Below are positions 18,798-27,116 of a DNA stretch of 64,000 nucleotides, piece by piece. The position numbers were made by a program, and so were the translations under genes. The number at the start of each line of letters is the position of its first letter. The stretch's first letter is position 1. The DNA comes from Streptomyces mirabilis. Its GTDB lineage: Bacteria > Actinomycetota > Actinomycetes > Streptomycetales > Streptomycetaceae. The notes under the pieces are model-generated. The model searched no databases, was not told the DNA's origin, and was given only the letters and a program-made list of their open reading frames with translations. The stretch spans positions 6,386,001 to 6,450,000 of the forward strand of contig NZ_CP074102.1 in NCBI RefSeq assembly GCF_018310535.1, written 5' to 3'.

Positions 18798-18835
18798 ACC
18801 CCTCGAGAATCCCAGGGGTCCTGGTCGTTCGAGGG
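18796..18835 (+). promoter_or_regulatory. Candidate SAM-IV expression platform
   Basis: Two exclusive pairings are possible. GGACCCCT (18796-18803) pairs perfectly with AGGGGTCC (18814-18821), while CCCTCGA (18800-18806) pairs perfectly with TCGAGGG (18829-18835), which holds the ribosome-binding site of the ORF at 18844. The second would hide that site; the first would free it. Which state SAM favours cannot be told from sequence. Confidence 0.6.
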
Positions 18836-18843
18836 AGCCTTCT

Positions 18844-18864
18844 GTGAGCAAGCGAATGCGATAG
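18844..18864 (+). CDS. Six-codon leader ORF (MSKRMR)
   Basis: GTG AGC AAG CGA ATG CGA TAG, with GAGGGAG 6-12 bases upstream. It lies directly behind the SAM-IV platform and 129 bp before the PLP enzyme. The peptide is basic and holds one internal methionine. It could be a true leader peptide whose translation, or stalling at CGA codons, relays the riboswitch state to the downstream gene; a chance ORF is possible given its size. Confidence 0.45.
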   Translation: MSKRMR

Positions 18865-18993
18865 GGCGTAGAGCCCCGCCTCCGCACACCCCTTTTGCCT
18901 TTCCTCCCTGCGCCGAGCCGTGCAGCCGCACACCCGTACCCCCGTGCACCCGGCCCGCGCAGCGATTCCGCCTGCCTCTCACAGGAGCTCGCC

Positions 18994-20355
18994 ATGTCTG
19001 TCTCCACCGCTGCCGCCGACCAGACCGTTTGCGCCCCCCTGCCCGTTCTGGGCCGAGACGTCACCGTCCCGCTCGTGACCGGCGGCGAGGTCACCTACGC
19101 CGCGCTCGACTACGCCGCCAGCGCCCCCGCCCTCCAGCGGGTGTGGGACGACGTCGCCGCGTACGCCCCGTACTACGGCAGCGTGCACCGCGGCGCCGGG
19201 TACCTCTCCCAGCTGTCCACCGACCTCTTCGAGAACGCCCGCAGGACCGTCGCGGAGTTCCTCGACTGCCGGGGCGACGACCAGGTCGTCTTCACCCGCT
19301 CCACCACCGACTCCCTCAACCTGCTCGCCGCCACCCTTCCGGCCGACTGCCAGGTGTTCGTCTTCGAGACGGAACACCACGCCTCGCTGCTGCCGTGGAA
19401 GGACGCCCGGGTCACCTACCTCAACGCGCCCCGCACCCCGCAGGAGGCTGTCACGGCCCTGGAGCGGGCCCTCGCCGCCCGTGACCCCCACGGCCCGGCC
19501 CTGGTCTGCGTCACCGGCGCCTCGAACGTCACCGGCGAGCTGTGGCCGGTGCGCGAGCTGGCCGCCGCCGCGCACGCGCACGGTGCCCGGATCGTCCTGG
19601 ACGCCGCCCAGCTCGCTCCGCACCACCCGGTCTCGGTGCGGGACCTCGACGTCGACTGGGTCGCCTTCTCCGGGCACAAGCTGTACGCGCCGTTCGGTTC
19701 GGGCGTGCTCGCCGGCCGTGCCGACTGGCTGCGCGAGGCCGAGCCGTACCTCGCGGGCGGCGGCGCGAGCCGCAAGGTCACGCGGCGGGTGGACGGCGGC
19801 GTGGACGTGGAGTGGCACGAGAGCGCGGCCCGGCACGAGGCCGGTTCCCCGAACGTCATCGGCGCCTACTCCATCGCCGCCGCCTGCAAGGCGCTGACCG
19901 AGGCCGGTTTCGACACGCTCGTCGCCCGCGAGGAGCAGCTGATCGGGGCCGTCCGGGCCGGTCTGGCCGAGGTGCCCGAGGTCCGCGTCCTGTCGCTCTT
20001 CGGTGACGACGCCCCGCGCGTCGGCGTCATCTCGTTCGTCGTCGAGGGCTGGAACAGCTCGCACTTCGCGGCCGCGCTGTCCGCCGAGTACGGGATCGGG
20101 GTGCGGGACGGTCTCTTCTGCGCCCACCCGCTGGTACGGACGCTGCTCGGCAGCGATCCGCAGACGCAGGGGGAGTGCGGGGCGCCCGAGGCGGCGCCCG
20201 GGGAGAAGTCCCTCAACGCGATCCGCGTCAGCTTCGGGGCCGGTACGCCCGACGAGCATGTGGAGCGGTTCGTGCGTGCGGTGAAGGAACTGGTGCGGGA
20301 CGGTGCGAAGTGGAACTACCGCACGGAGGACGGCCGCTGCGTCCCGGCGGTCTGA
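18994..20355 (+). CDS. Class V PLP enzyme, cysteine desulfurase-like, under SAM-IV control
   Basis: A 453-residue aminotransferase class V protein. The Schiff-base lysine is K229 in SGHKLYAPFG and the PLP-phosphate region TRSTTDSLN is near residue 105. A cysteine, C376 in VRDGLFCAHP, sits where group II (SufS/Csd) desulfurases have their catalytic cysteine, suggesting cysteine desulfurase or a related cysteine lyase. ATG 18994 has CAGGAG upstream. The SAM-IV riboswitch implies a role in sulfur or methionine metabolism. An epimerase-like or desulfhydrase activity would also fit; the exact reaction is not known. Confidence 0.88.
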   Translation: MSVSTAAADQTVCAPLPVLGRDVTVPLVTGGEVTYAALDYAASAPALQRVWDDVAAYAPYYGSVHRGAGYLSQLSTDLFENARRTVAEFLDCRGDDQVVFTRSTTDSLNLLAATLPADCQVFVFETEHHASLLPWKDARVTYLNAPRTPQEAVTALERALAARDPHGPALVCVTGASNVTGELWPVRELAAAAHAHGARIVLDAAQLAPHHPVSVRDLDVDWVAFSGHKLYAPFGSGVLAGRADWLREAEPYLAGGGASRKVTRRVDGGVDVEWHESAARHEAGSPNVIGAYSIAAACKALTEAGFDTLVAREEQLIGAVRAGLAEVPEVRVLSLFGDDAPRVGVISFVVEGWNSSHFAAALSAEYGIGVRDGLFCAHPLVRTLLGSDPQTQGECGAPEAAPGEKSLNAIRVSFGAGTPDEHVERFVRAVKELVRDGAKWNYRTEDGRCVPAV

Positions 20356-20370
20356 GGCCGTCGGCGGTAG

Positions 20371-20389
20371 GTGGGGGCTCCGCCCCCAC
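20371..20389. terminator. Terminator hairpin between convergent genes
   Basis: Perfect GTGGGGGC-TCC-GCCCCCAC between the ends of the PLP enzyme gene and the Lrp-type gene. Confidence 0.7.
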
Positions 20390-20416
20390 GCCCCCGAAGA
20401 GATTGTGCTGCTGTGT

Positions 20417-20698
20417 CTAGCTGTCCAGGCCGATGGCGAACGCCGCCTCCAGGTCGTGCTGGGAGTACGTGCGGAACGCGACGTGGGTGTCCGTCGCCTC
20501 GACGCCGGGGATCTTGCTGATCTTGCCGGGGATGACGTCCGCCAGGTCGTCGTGGGCCTTCACCCGGACCATGGCGATCAGGTCGTACGTACCGGTGACG
20601 GAGAAGACCTCGCTGACACTGTCCAGCGCGGCGATCGACTCGGCGATCTCGGGGATCCGGTCCACGCTGGTCTTGATGAGCACGATCGCGGTGATCAC
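20417..20698 (-). CDS. Lrp/AsnC ligand-binding (RAM) domain protein
   Basis: A 93-residue protein consisting only of the RAM ligand-sensing domain of Lrp/AsnC regulators (TAIVLIKTSVDRI, VTGTYDLIAMVRVK, IPGVEATDTHVAF); the DNA-binding helix-turn-helix is absent. Stand-alone RAM proteins form oligomers that bind amino acids or modulate full-length Lrp proteins. The GTG start overlaps the stop of the rhomboid gene, so the two are translationally coupled on the minus strand. Confidence 0.93.
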   Translation of the reverse strand: MITAIVLIKTSVDRIPEIAESIAALDSVSEVFSVTGTYDLIAMVRVKAHDDLADVIPGKISKIPGVEATDTHVAFRTYSQHDLEAAFAIGLDS

Positions 20699-21441
20699 GG
20701 CTGGTTTTCTCCCTCGGGGGCTGCTGTTGCTGGGGTTTTCACTCTAGTCGGCCGCCCGAACCGCACCCACGCGTAGACGAACCCCAGCGAGAAGCCCACC
20801 AGGTGGGCCAGATAGGCGACCCCGGGGCCCGAGGGGCTGCGGCCCGCCGCCAGCCATTGCAGGGTCACCCAGAAGGGCAGCACGACCCAGGCGGGGAAGC
20901 GCAGCGGCAGGAAGAAGAGGAACGGGAAGAGACTGGTCACCCGGGCCCTGGGGAACAGGTACAGGAACGCTCCCAGGACCGCGGAGATCGCCCCCGAGGC
21001 GCCGACCAGAGTCTGCTCGGAGCCGGAGTTGGCGATCGCGTAACCCAGTAGAGCGAGGTAGCCGCAGACCACGTAGAAGACGGCGAACTGGACGTGGCCC
21101 ATGCGTTCCTCGGTCATCGCTCCGAAGACGTAGAAGAAGAGCATGTTGCCCAGGAGATGGAGCCAGCTGCCGTGGATGAACAGGGCCGTGGCCGGGGTGA
21201 GCCAGGCGCTCGGGATCCCGTCGAAGAGCTCGGCGGGGATCACGCCCCAGCGCCGGAAATAGGCCCGCTGGGCGACCACGAGCGCATCCCCGGTGCCGAA
21301 CGACGGATTGAGCCCCGAGGCGGGGCCGATCAGGAAGATCAGGCAGCACAGGAAGATCAGTCCGTACGTCACCGGCGCGGACTGACCGCGCATCGTCCTG
21401 CCGACCGCCGTACCCCAGGTGCTGATCATGGGACAGAGCAT
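20695..21441 (-). CDS. Rhomboid-family intramembrane serine protease
   Basis: About 248 residues with six or seven predicted helices. The rhomboid hallmarks are HLLGNMLFFYVFG, the catalytic serine in GASGAIS, and the helix histidine in AHLVGFSLGF. Rhomboids cut membrane proteins within or near the bilayer; the substrate is unknown. The C-terminal tail is short and soluble. Start uncertain: ATG 21441 or ATG 21429, neither with a clear ribosome-binding site. The end overlaps the RAM protein start. Confidence 0.92.
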   Translation of the reverse strand: MLCPMISTWGTAVGRTMRGQSAPVTYGLIFLCCLIFLIGPASGLNPSFGTGDALVVAQRAYFRRWGVIPAELFDGIPSAWLTPATALFIHGSWLHLLGNMLFFYVFGAMTEERMGHVQFAVFYVVCGYLALLGYAIANSGSEQTLVGASGAISAVLGAFLYLFPRARVTSLFPFLFFLPLRFPAWVVLPFWVTLQWLAAGRSPSGPGVAYLAHLVGFSLGFVYAWVRFGRPTRVKTPATAAPEGENQP

Positions 21442-21581
21442 GACGTAACCGGACCGATGCGCGCAGAATGCCTCGCCGCCGTGGACGGCCGAGCGTCGAG
21501 TACCCGCCAGGCCGTAGGGTAACGAGCCACACGCGCCGGAGACCGGCGCTGGACGGACACTAGAAGGAAAGCGACTGCCAC

Positions 21582-21821
21582 ATGACGGTTCCCCTCCCGA
21601 CCGCCGAGACTCGCTGGCGCTGCACGCTCTGCGGCAACCTCACGCGATTCGACGTGACCCGCTCGTCCAAGGTCGTCGAGTATGTGCACCTCGACCTGGC
21701 CGGTGAGCCGAACGTCGAGGAGCGCAAGATGGTCAGTGAGACCATCGAGTCGGTGCGCTGCCGGTGGTGCAACGCGGTGGACCAGGTGGAACTGGTGGAC
21801 AGGCCGGGCGCCGGCTCCTGA
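21582..21821 (+). CDS. Small zinc-ribbon protein
   Basis: A 79-residue conserved protein with two CXXC pairs, CTLC at about 15-18 and CRWC at about 60-63, which should bind one zinc ion. The sequence between is polar (DVTRSSKVVEYVHLDLAGEP). ATG with AAGGAAAG upstream. It lies 35 bp before the NYN protein gene on the same strand, so they may be co-transcribed. Nucleic-acid or protein binding is plausible; function unknown. Confidence 0.88.
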   Translation: MTVPLPTAETRWRCTLCGNLTRFDVTRSSKVVEYVHLDLAGEPNVEERKMVSETIESVRCRWCNAVDQVELVDRPGAGS

Positions 21822-21855
21822 GGGAGCGGGCCCCGCACACACATTGGGGTGACGG

Positions 21856-23205
21856 ATGGTGGAGACCACAGGCGGGGAGCCGGACGACGGCGCCGCTGAG
21901 GTGCTCGACCGTCCGCTGCCCGACGGTGTGCGCCGACGGGTCGTACAGATCGTGTCGGACGGGTTCGGTGGGTTGACCGTCACCGAATTGCCCGCCCAAT
22001 TGCGGCAGTATGCGCGGTTCGCCCCCAATCGGCGGGCGAAGTTCGCCGGCAACGCCATGGCCGCCGCGCTGGAGACCGATCCGCTGTTCCGGCAGCGTAT
22101 CGCCGAGAAGCTCAGAGAGGCGCATCCGGAGCTCGCCGGTGCCCTCGACTCGGGCGCGCCGCCGCCGGCCGCGGATCCGCTGGACGTGGCGGCCGCGGCC
22201 TATGTGCTGCGCCCCACGGGCTGGGTGAAGCTGGTGACCGCCGCGGGCGAGGAGGCCCTGCGGGCGGACGCCGAGCGCGCGGACGAGGAGAGCCGGGCGG
22301 AGCTGGAGCGCCTGCGCGAGGAGCTTGCGCAGGCGCGTGGTCAGACCAAGGCCGAAACCGAGCGGTTGCGCACGGAGTTGGAGTCCGCGAAGAGGGAAGC
22401 CGAATCGCTTCACCGCAAGTTGCGCGGCGCCCTCAGCGACGTCAAGCGGGGCGAGGCCGCGCTGCGCAAGCTGCAGGGCGAGATGGACACCGCGCGGGCG
22501 GACGGGCAGGCCCAGGTGTCCGCCGCCGAGAGCGAGACCCGGCGGCTCAAGGCACGGCTCTCGGAGGCCGAGGCGGCCCTGGAGGCCACCCGCAAGGCGG
22601 CACGCGAGGGTCGCAGCGTCGAGGACATGCGCGTACGGCTGTTGCTCGACACGGTGCTGGAGGCGGCCCAGGGGCTGCGCCGGGAGCTCGCGCTGCCGCC
22701 CGTGTCCGTACGGCCGGCGGAGACCGTGGACGCGGTCGAACCGGGGCGCATGACGCCCAAGGACATCGCGGCCCGCGCCCTGTCCGAAAATGATCCCGCG
22801 ATCGTCGACCAGCTCCTCGCGCTGCCGCAGGCGCATCTGGTCGTCGACGGCTACAACGTCACCAAGACCGGTTATCCGCAGATGCCGCTGGAGAAGCAGC
22901 GGCTCAGGCTGCTGGGGCAGCTCTCGCAGCTCGCCGCGCAGACCGGGGCCGAGGTGACGTGTGTCTTCGACGGGGCCGAGCTGGCGGCGCCCGTGCTGCT
23001 CGCGCCGCCGCGCGGGGTGCGGGTGCTGTTCTCCAAAGCGGGTGTCACGGCGGACGAGTTGATCCGCCAGCTGGTGCGCGCCGAGCCGCCCGGGCGGCCC
23101 GTCATCGTCGTCTCCACCGACCGTGAGGTGGCCGACGGGATCGCCAAGGCGGGCGCCCGCCCGGTGGCCTCCGCGGTGCTTCTCAAGCGCTTTTCGCGCG
23201 GCTGA
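21856..23205 (+). CDS. NYN (YacP-like) ribonuclease-domain protein
   Basis: A 449-residue, actinobacterial RNA-binding type protein. Residues about 20-115 form an N-terminal alpha-helical domain, about 130-270 a long coiled coil rich in Glu/Arg/Ala, and about 310-449 a YacP-like NYN domain. The acidic metal-site motifs of that nuclease fold are present: VVDGYNVTK, CVFDGAEL and VVSTDREVADG. The PIN-like fold suggests RNA or tRNA processing, with the coiled coil serving for oligomerisation. GTG/ATG context: ATG at 21856. The stop lies at the head of a degenerate 12-base tandem repeat. Confidence 0.9.
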   Translation: MVETTGGEPDDGAAEVLDRPLPDGVRRRVVQIVSDGFGGLTVTELPAQLRQYARFAPNRRAKFAGNAMAAALETDPLFRQRIAEKLREAHPELAGALDSGAPPPAADPLDVAAAAYVLRPTGWVKLVTAAGEEALRADAERADEESRAELERLREELAQARGQTKAETERLRTELESAKREAESLHRKLRGALSDVKRGEAALRKLQGEMDTARADGQAQVSAAESETRRLKARLSEAEAALEATRKAAREGRSVEDMRVRLLLDTVLEAAQGLRRELALPPVSVRPAETVDAVEPGRMTPKDIAARALSENDPAIVDQLLALPQAHLVVDGYNVTKTGYPQMPLEKQRLRLLGQLSQLAAQTGAEVTCVFDGAELAAPVLLAPPRGVRVLFSKAGVTADELIRQLVRAEPPGRPVIVVSTDREVADGIAKAGARPVASAVLLKRFSRG

Positions 23206-23277
23206 AACAGCGGCTGAAAAGCGGCTGAAACAGCGACTGATCCGGCGGTCGAAACAGCGATTGAACAGCGGTCGGCG
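23198..23277 (+). repeat. Degenerate 12-base tandem array starting at a stop codon
   Basis: About seven units related to GCGGCTGAAACA (11-12 bases each) begin at 23198. The first unit contains the TGA of the NYN gene at 23203-23205. The first three units are nearly identical and the rest drift (GCGACTGATCCG, GCGGTCGAAACA, GCGATTGAACA). Confidence 0.85.
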
Positions 23278-23442
23278 ATCTGTGCGTTACGCCCCAAAGA
23301 GCACGTACGTCCCATCCGTAACATCCAGGCGTTGTGCCCGAATTGGCGAAACCTTCACGCAACGTAGCGTCAGGCTGGCATCACTGCACGTGAGTTGAGT
23401 GCAAAGAATGCGCTGGGTGACTAAGAATTTTCAGGTTTGGAT

Positions 23443-23472
23443 TTGAACTGATCACAGGAAGGTCACTAGGGT
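23443..23472 (+). promoter_or_regulatory. Promoter of the first nlpC/P60 gene
   Basis: TTGAAC (23443-23448) and TAGGGT (23467-23472) with an 18-base spacer match the main vegetative consensus well. The 374-bp gap before the gene otherwise holds the tandem array and a 5'-UTR hairpin; no c-di-AMP (ydaO) riboswitch pattern was found, though such elements often precede cell-wall hydrolases. Confidence 0.65.
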
Positions 23473-23483
23473 CTGGCCTCGAA

Positions 23484-23524
23484 CCTCCGCTCGGGTGATC
23501 GCTCATTGGGAGCGACGGCGGAGG
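23484..23524 (+). ncRNA. 5'-UTR hairpin before nlpC/P60
   Basis: Outer stem CCTCCGC (23484-23490) with GCGGAGG (23518-23524) and inner stem CGCTC with GAGCG enclose ATTGG. It would lie just after the predicted transcription start, in a leader of about 100 bases. Confidence 0.55.
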
Positions 23525-23579
23525 GACACCGCCCGTCGGCGTCTCGGCAGGCGGCTGGAGGAAGAAGGAGCTCGCCTTC

Positions 23580-24620
23580 GTGGCGTCCCACCGTCGACCC
23601 AAGCAGCCGAGCCGCACCCGTGTGACCGTGCTCACCACCGCCGCCGCTGCCGCCGTGGCCCTCAGTGCCAACGCCGCCAATGCCGCGCCCAGCGAGAAGC
23701 CGAGCAAGGACGAGGTCAAGAGCAAGGTCGACAAGCTCTACGAGGAGACCGAGCAGGCCACCGAGAAGCTCGACGGGGCCAAGGAGAAGCAGGACAAGCT
23801 GGAGAAGGAAATCAGCACCCTGCAGGACAACGTGGCCCGCGGCCAGGACGAGCTCAACGCCCTGCGGGACGGGCTCGGAACGATGGCCAGCGCCCAGTAC
23901 CGCACCGGCGGCATCGACCCCTCCGTGGCGTTGTTCCTCTCCTCGAACCCGGACGACTACCTGGACAAGGCGTCCGCGATGGACCAGCTGAGCAGTCAGC
24001 AGGTCGAGGCGCTGAAGAAGGTCCAGGAGAAGCAGCGTTCGCTCGCCCAGCAGCGGCAGGAAGCCTCTGCGAAGCTCAAGGACCTCGCCGACACCCGTAC
24101 GGAACTGGCCAAGCAGAAGAAGGCGGTCCAGACCAAGCTCGCCGCGGCGCAGAAGCTCCTCAACTCCCTGACGGCCAAGGAGAAGGCGGCTCTCGACGCG
24201 GAGCAGTCCCGCGCCACCCGCGCCAGCGAGCGCACCGTTCTCGGCAACCCCGGTACACCCGCGTCCGGGCGCGCCGGTGCCGCCTTCTCCGCCGGACAGA
24301 CCAAGATCGGATCGCCGTACGTCTACGGCGCCTCCGGCCCCAGCTCCTTCGACTGCTCGGGCTTCACCTCCTGGGCGTACGCCCAGGCCGGTGTCTCCAT
24401 CCCGCGTACCTCGGAGTCGCAGGCGACCATCGGCACCCGCATCTACTCGCAGAGCGATCTGCAGGTCGGTGACCTGGTCTTCTTCTTCGGCGACCTGCAC
24501 CACGTCGGCCTCTACGCGGGCAACGGCCAGGTGCTGCACGCCCCGCGTACCGGAACGGTCGTGCGCTACGAGTCGATGAGCACCATCGGCGGAGCGTTCC
24601 AGTTCGGCGTCCGGGTCTGA
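23580..24620 (+). CDS. Secreted NlpC/P60 peptidoglycan endopeptidase (1)
   Basis: A 346-residue secreted hydrolase. The signal peptide ends near residue 35 (ANAANA-AP). A Lys/Glu-rich coiled coil covers about 40-215 and the NlpC/P60 domain about 235-346. The catalytic cysteine is C259 in DCSGFTSW and the histidine lies in DLHHVGLYAGNG. Such enzymes cut stem peptides in peptidoglycan (RipA-like); the coiled coil may gate activity or bind FtsEX-type partners. GTG start with AAGGAG. Tandem paralogue follows 234 bp downstream; both catalytic cysteines fall at residue 259. Confidence 0.95.
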   Translation: MASHRRPKQPSRTRVTVLTTAAAAAVALSANAANAAPSEKPSKDEVKSKVDKLYEETEQATEKLDGAKEKQDKLEKEISTLQDNVARGQDELNALRDGLGTMASAQYRTGGIDPSVALFLSSNPDDYLDKASAMDQLSSQQVEALKKVQEKQRSLAQQRQEASAKLKDLADTRTELAKQKKAVQTKLAAAQKLLNSLTAKEKAALDAEQSRATRASERTVLGNPGTPASGRAGAAFSAGQTKIGSPYVYGASGPSSFDCSGFTSWAYAQAGVSIPRTSESQATIGTRIYSQSDLQVGDLVFFFGDLHHVGLYAGNGQVLHAPRTGTVVRYESMSTIGGAFQFGVRV

Positions 24621-24854
24621 TCCGGCCCCCCGAACCCTCCGAGATCCTTTCGAGGCCCCCTCTGCATGCCGCCCGAACGGGCGAATCGCGGTAACTCCCG
24701 CTGACCCCACGCCCCGTCGGTGACCTGCGTCTCCGGCGGGGCGCCGCGTTGTGCGCCCCCGGAGGTCTTTGGCCGGTGCGTAGTCGCACGGCTACTGTCT
24801 GGCGCGTTTCCCCCAACTCCGGGGGACCGTCAGCGGAAGGGAGAGCGGCTACTC

Positions 24855-25886
24855 GTGGGGTCCCATCGCCGCCGTCCACCGTCCGGGTTCGACCGGGGCG
24901 TCAGCGCCGCGGGCATCGCCGGCGTCGCCGTGACCGTGATGTCCGTCGCGGCCGCCGTCCTCGGGGCCGTACCGGCCGCCGCAGCACCGAAGGACGACAC
25001 CCGGGCCGAGGTGGACCGCCTGTACATGCAGGCGGAGAAGGCAACCGAGGCGTTCAACAAGGCCGACGAGCGCGCGGGAGTCCTGCGCAAAGAGGTGAGC
25101 ACGGCACAGGATCACATCGCCCGGCAGCAGGAGCGCATCAACACCGTGCGGGACGCGCTCGGTTCGCTCGCCGGGGCCCAGTACCGCGCGGGCGGCCTCG
25201 ACCCCTCCCTGGCGCTGCTCTTCTCCGACAACCCCGCCGAGTACCTCGACAAGGCCGCCGCGCTCGACCGGATCAACGCCCACCAGGCGGGCGAACTCAA
25301 GGACCTCCAGATCGCCATGCGCGACCTCGCCCAGGAACGCGAGGAGGCGACCGCCAAACTCGCCGAGCTGGAGAAGAGCACCAAGGCCGTCGCCCGGCAC
25401 AAGCGGACTGTCGAACAGAAACTCGCCAAGGCGCGCCTCCTGCTCAACTCGCTGCCGTCCGCCGAGCGCGCCGCCCATGACCGGGCCTCCCGCTCCGGAC
25501 ACTCCGACCTGCCCGAACTCGGCAGTGTCACGCCCGCCTCGGGGCGCGCCGCCGCCGCCCTCGCCGCGGCCCGCTCCGCACTCGGCCGCCCCTACGTGTG
25601 GGGCGCCAACGGGCCCGGCGGATTCGACTGTTCGGGCCTCATGCAGTGGTCGTACCGGCAGGCGGGCGTCGGTCTGCCGCGCACCTCCCAGGAACAGCGG
25701 TACGCCGGACGGCAGGTGCCGCTCTCCCAGGCGCAGCCCGGCGACCTCGTCACCTACCGCTCCGACGCGAGTCATGTCGCGATCTACGCGGGCAACGGCC
25801 AGGTGATCCACGCGCCCTATCCGGGGGCGCCGGTGCGCTACGACCGCGTGGGCATGATGCCCATCTCGTCCGTGACGCGGGTCTGA
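24855..25886 (+). CDS. Secreted NlpC/P60 peptidoglycan endopeptidase (2)
   Basis: A 343-residue paralogue of the preceding gene with the same plan: signal peptide (to about 46, PAAAA), coiled coil (about 50-215) and NlpC/P60 domain. The catalytic cysteine is C259 in DCSGLMQW and the histidine is in DASHVAIYAGNG. GTG 24855 has AAGGGAG upstream. It keeps the same IDPS/LDPS segment (YRxGGxDPSxAL) before the middle of the coiled coil. Tandem duplication with divergence is the simplest origin. Confidence 0.94.
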   Translation: MGSHRRRPPSGFDRGVSAAGIAGVAVTVMSVAAAVLGAVPAAAAPKDDTRAEVDRLYMQAEKATEAFNKADERAGVLRKEVSTAQDHIARQQERINTVRDALGSLAGAQYRAGGLDPSLALLFSDNPAEYLDKAAALDRINAHQAGELKDLQIAMRDLAQEREEATAKLAELEKSTKAVARHKRTVEQKLAKARLLLNSLPSAERAAHDRASRSGHSDLPELGSVTPASGRAAAALAAARSALGRPYVWGANGPGGFDCSGLMQWSYRQAGVGLPRTSQEQRYAGRQVPLSQAQPGDLVTYRSDASHVAIYAGNGQVIHAPYPGAPVRYDRVGMMPISSVTRV

Positions 25887-25918
25887 CCCCCGCGCCCGGG
25901 CGCCGTACGATCGGGAAC

Positions 25919-27115
25919 GTGGCTGGTCGAAGGCGTGCGTCGCGGGCGGGGTGCTCCCTGGTGCTGCTGCTCGCCGTGCTGGTGGGCTGCGGCGGCAGGC
26001 CGTCCCAGGACTCCGCGTCCGCCGATGTGCAGCGGGTCCTCGACCGGCGGGCGGCCGCGGTCCTGGACCGGAACGAGTCGGCGTACCGGGCCACGGAGGA
26101 ACCGTCCGGCTCGACCGCGGAGTTCACCAGGCTGCGCGCCGTTCCGCTGGCCGACTGGTCGTACCGCCTGACGGACCTGCACCGTTCCGGCGACCGCGCC
26201 ACCGCGGGCGCCGAGCTGCGCTACCGCATCGAGGGCTACGACAGGGCCCCCGTCACGGCGGCCCGCACCCTGCGCCTGGTCCGCGACGGCGGGACCTGGC
26301 GGGTCGCCTCCGACGTGCCCGCCGAGCGGGCCAGTCAGCAGCTGTGGGAGCAGGGGGCGGTGACGGTCGTACGGGGCGCGCACAGCCTCGTCCTGGGGGT
26401 CGGGCAGTCCGGTGAGCGGCTGCGGGCGTACGCCGGCCTCGCGGACCGCGCCGTGCCCGCCGTGACGGATGCCTGGGGCGCGGACTGGTCGGGGCACGTC
26501 GTCGTTGTCGTACCCAAGTCGTTGGAGGGCATGGCGGGGCTGCTCGGAGCGCCCGCGTCCGGGTACCGGGGGATCGCGGCGGTCACGACCGGAGAGGCGG
26601 GCGGGACGGCCAGGGCGCCCGCGGACCGGATCATCGTCAACCCCGATGCGTACGGCCTTCTCGGCGACTTCGGCCAGCAGGTCGTGCTCACCCACGAGAC
26701 GACGCACGTGGCCACCCGCGCCCACACCGCCGCCGCCACGCCCCTGTGGCTCTCCGAGGGCTTCGCGGACTGGGTCGGCTACCGCGGCAGCGGCCGTACG
26801 GCGACGCAGGCGGCGCCGGAGCTGGAGCGGGCGGTGCTGGACGGGCGCGTACCGGCCGCGCTGCCGGACGACAAGGACTTCGGGTTCGCCGGGGACGCGG
26901 CGCGGCTGGCGCGGGCGTACGAGGGCGGCTGGATGGCCTGCCGGCTGATCGCCGACCACTGGGGCGAGGTCCGGCTGAACGAGTTCTACCGGGCCGTCGG
27001 CGACCACGAGAAGCGGGCGGGGGCCGTCGAGGGCGCGCTGCGGGACGTCCTGCACACGACGCCGGAGCAGTTCACACAGCAGTGGCGGGCGTACCTGAAG
27101 GCGCAGCTCGGCTGA
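25919..27115 (+). CDS. Lipoprotein with gluzincin-type metalloprotease domain
   Basis: A 398-residue lipoprotein; the signal ends LVGC (C24). The N-terminal half (about 30-150) looks like a SnoaL/NTF2-type domain. The C-terminal half carries HETTH (H259, E260, H263), the zinc site of peptidase MA-clan enzymes, and a downstream acidic ligand candidate in WLSEGFADW. It should act outside the membrane on peptides or envelope proteins. It begins 32 bp after the second NlpC/P60 gene, so it is probably co-transcribed with it. GTG start without a strong ribosome-binding site. Confidence 0.87.
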   Translation: MAGRRRASRAGCSLVLLLAVLVGCGGRPSQDSASADVQRVLDRRAAAVLDRNESAYRATEEPSGSTAEFTRLRAVPLADWSYRLTDLHRSGDRATAGAELRYRIEGYDRAPVTAARTLRLVRDGGTWRVASDVPAERASQQLWEQGAVTVVRGAHSLVLGVGQSGERLRAYAGLADRAVPAVTDAWGADWSGHVVVVVPKSLEGMAGLLGAPASGYRGIAAVTTGEAGGTARAPADRIIVNPDAYGLLGDFGQQVVLTHETTHVATRAHTAAATPLWLSEGFADWVGYRGSGRTATQAAPELERAVLDGRVPAALPDDKDFGFAGDAARLARAYEGGWMACRLIADHWGEVRLNEFYRAVGDHEKRAGAVEGALRDVLHTTPEQFTQQWRAYLKAQLG

Positions 27116-27116
27116 A

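Noticed and set aside
23288..23579. Possible c-di-AMP (ydaO) riboswitch before the first nlpC/P60 gene
   Set aside because: Such elements often precede cell-wall hydrolases, but the conserved blocks were not found; only one hairpin and a good promoter are visible.
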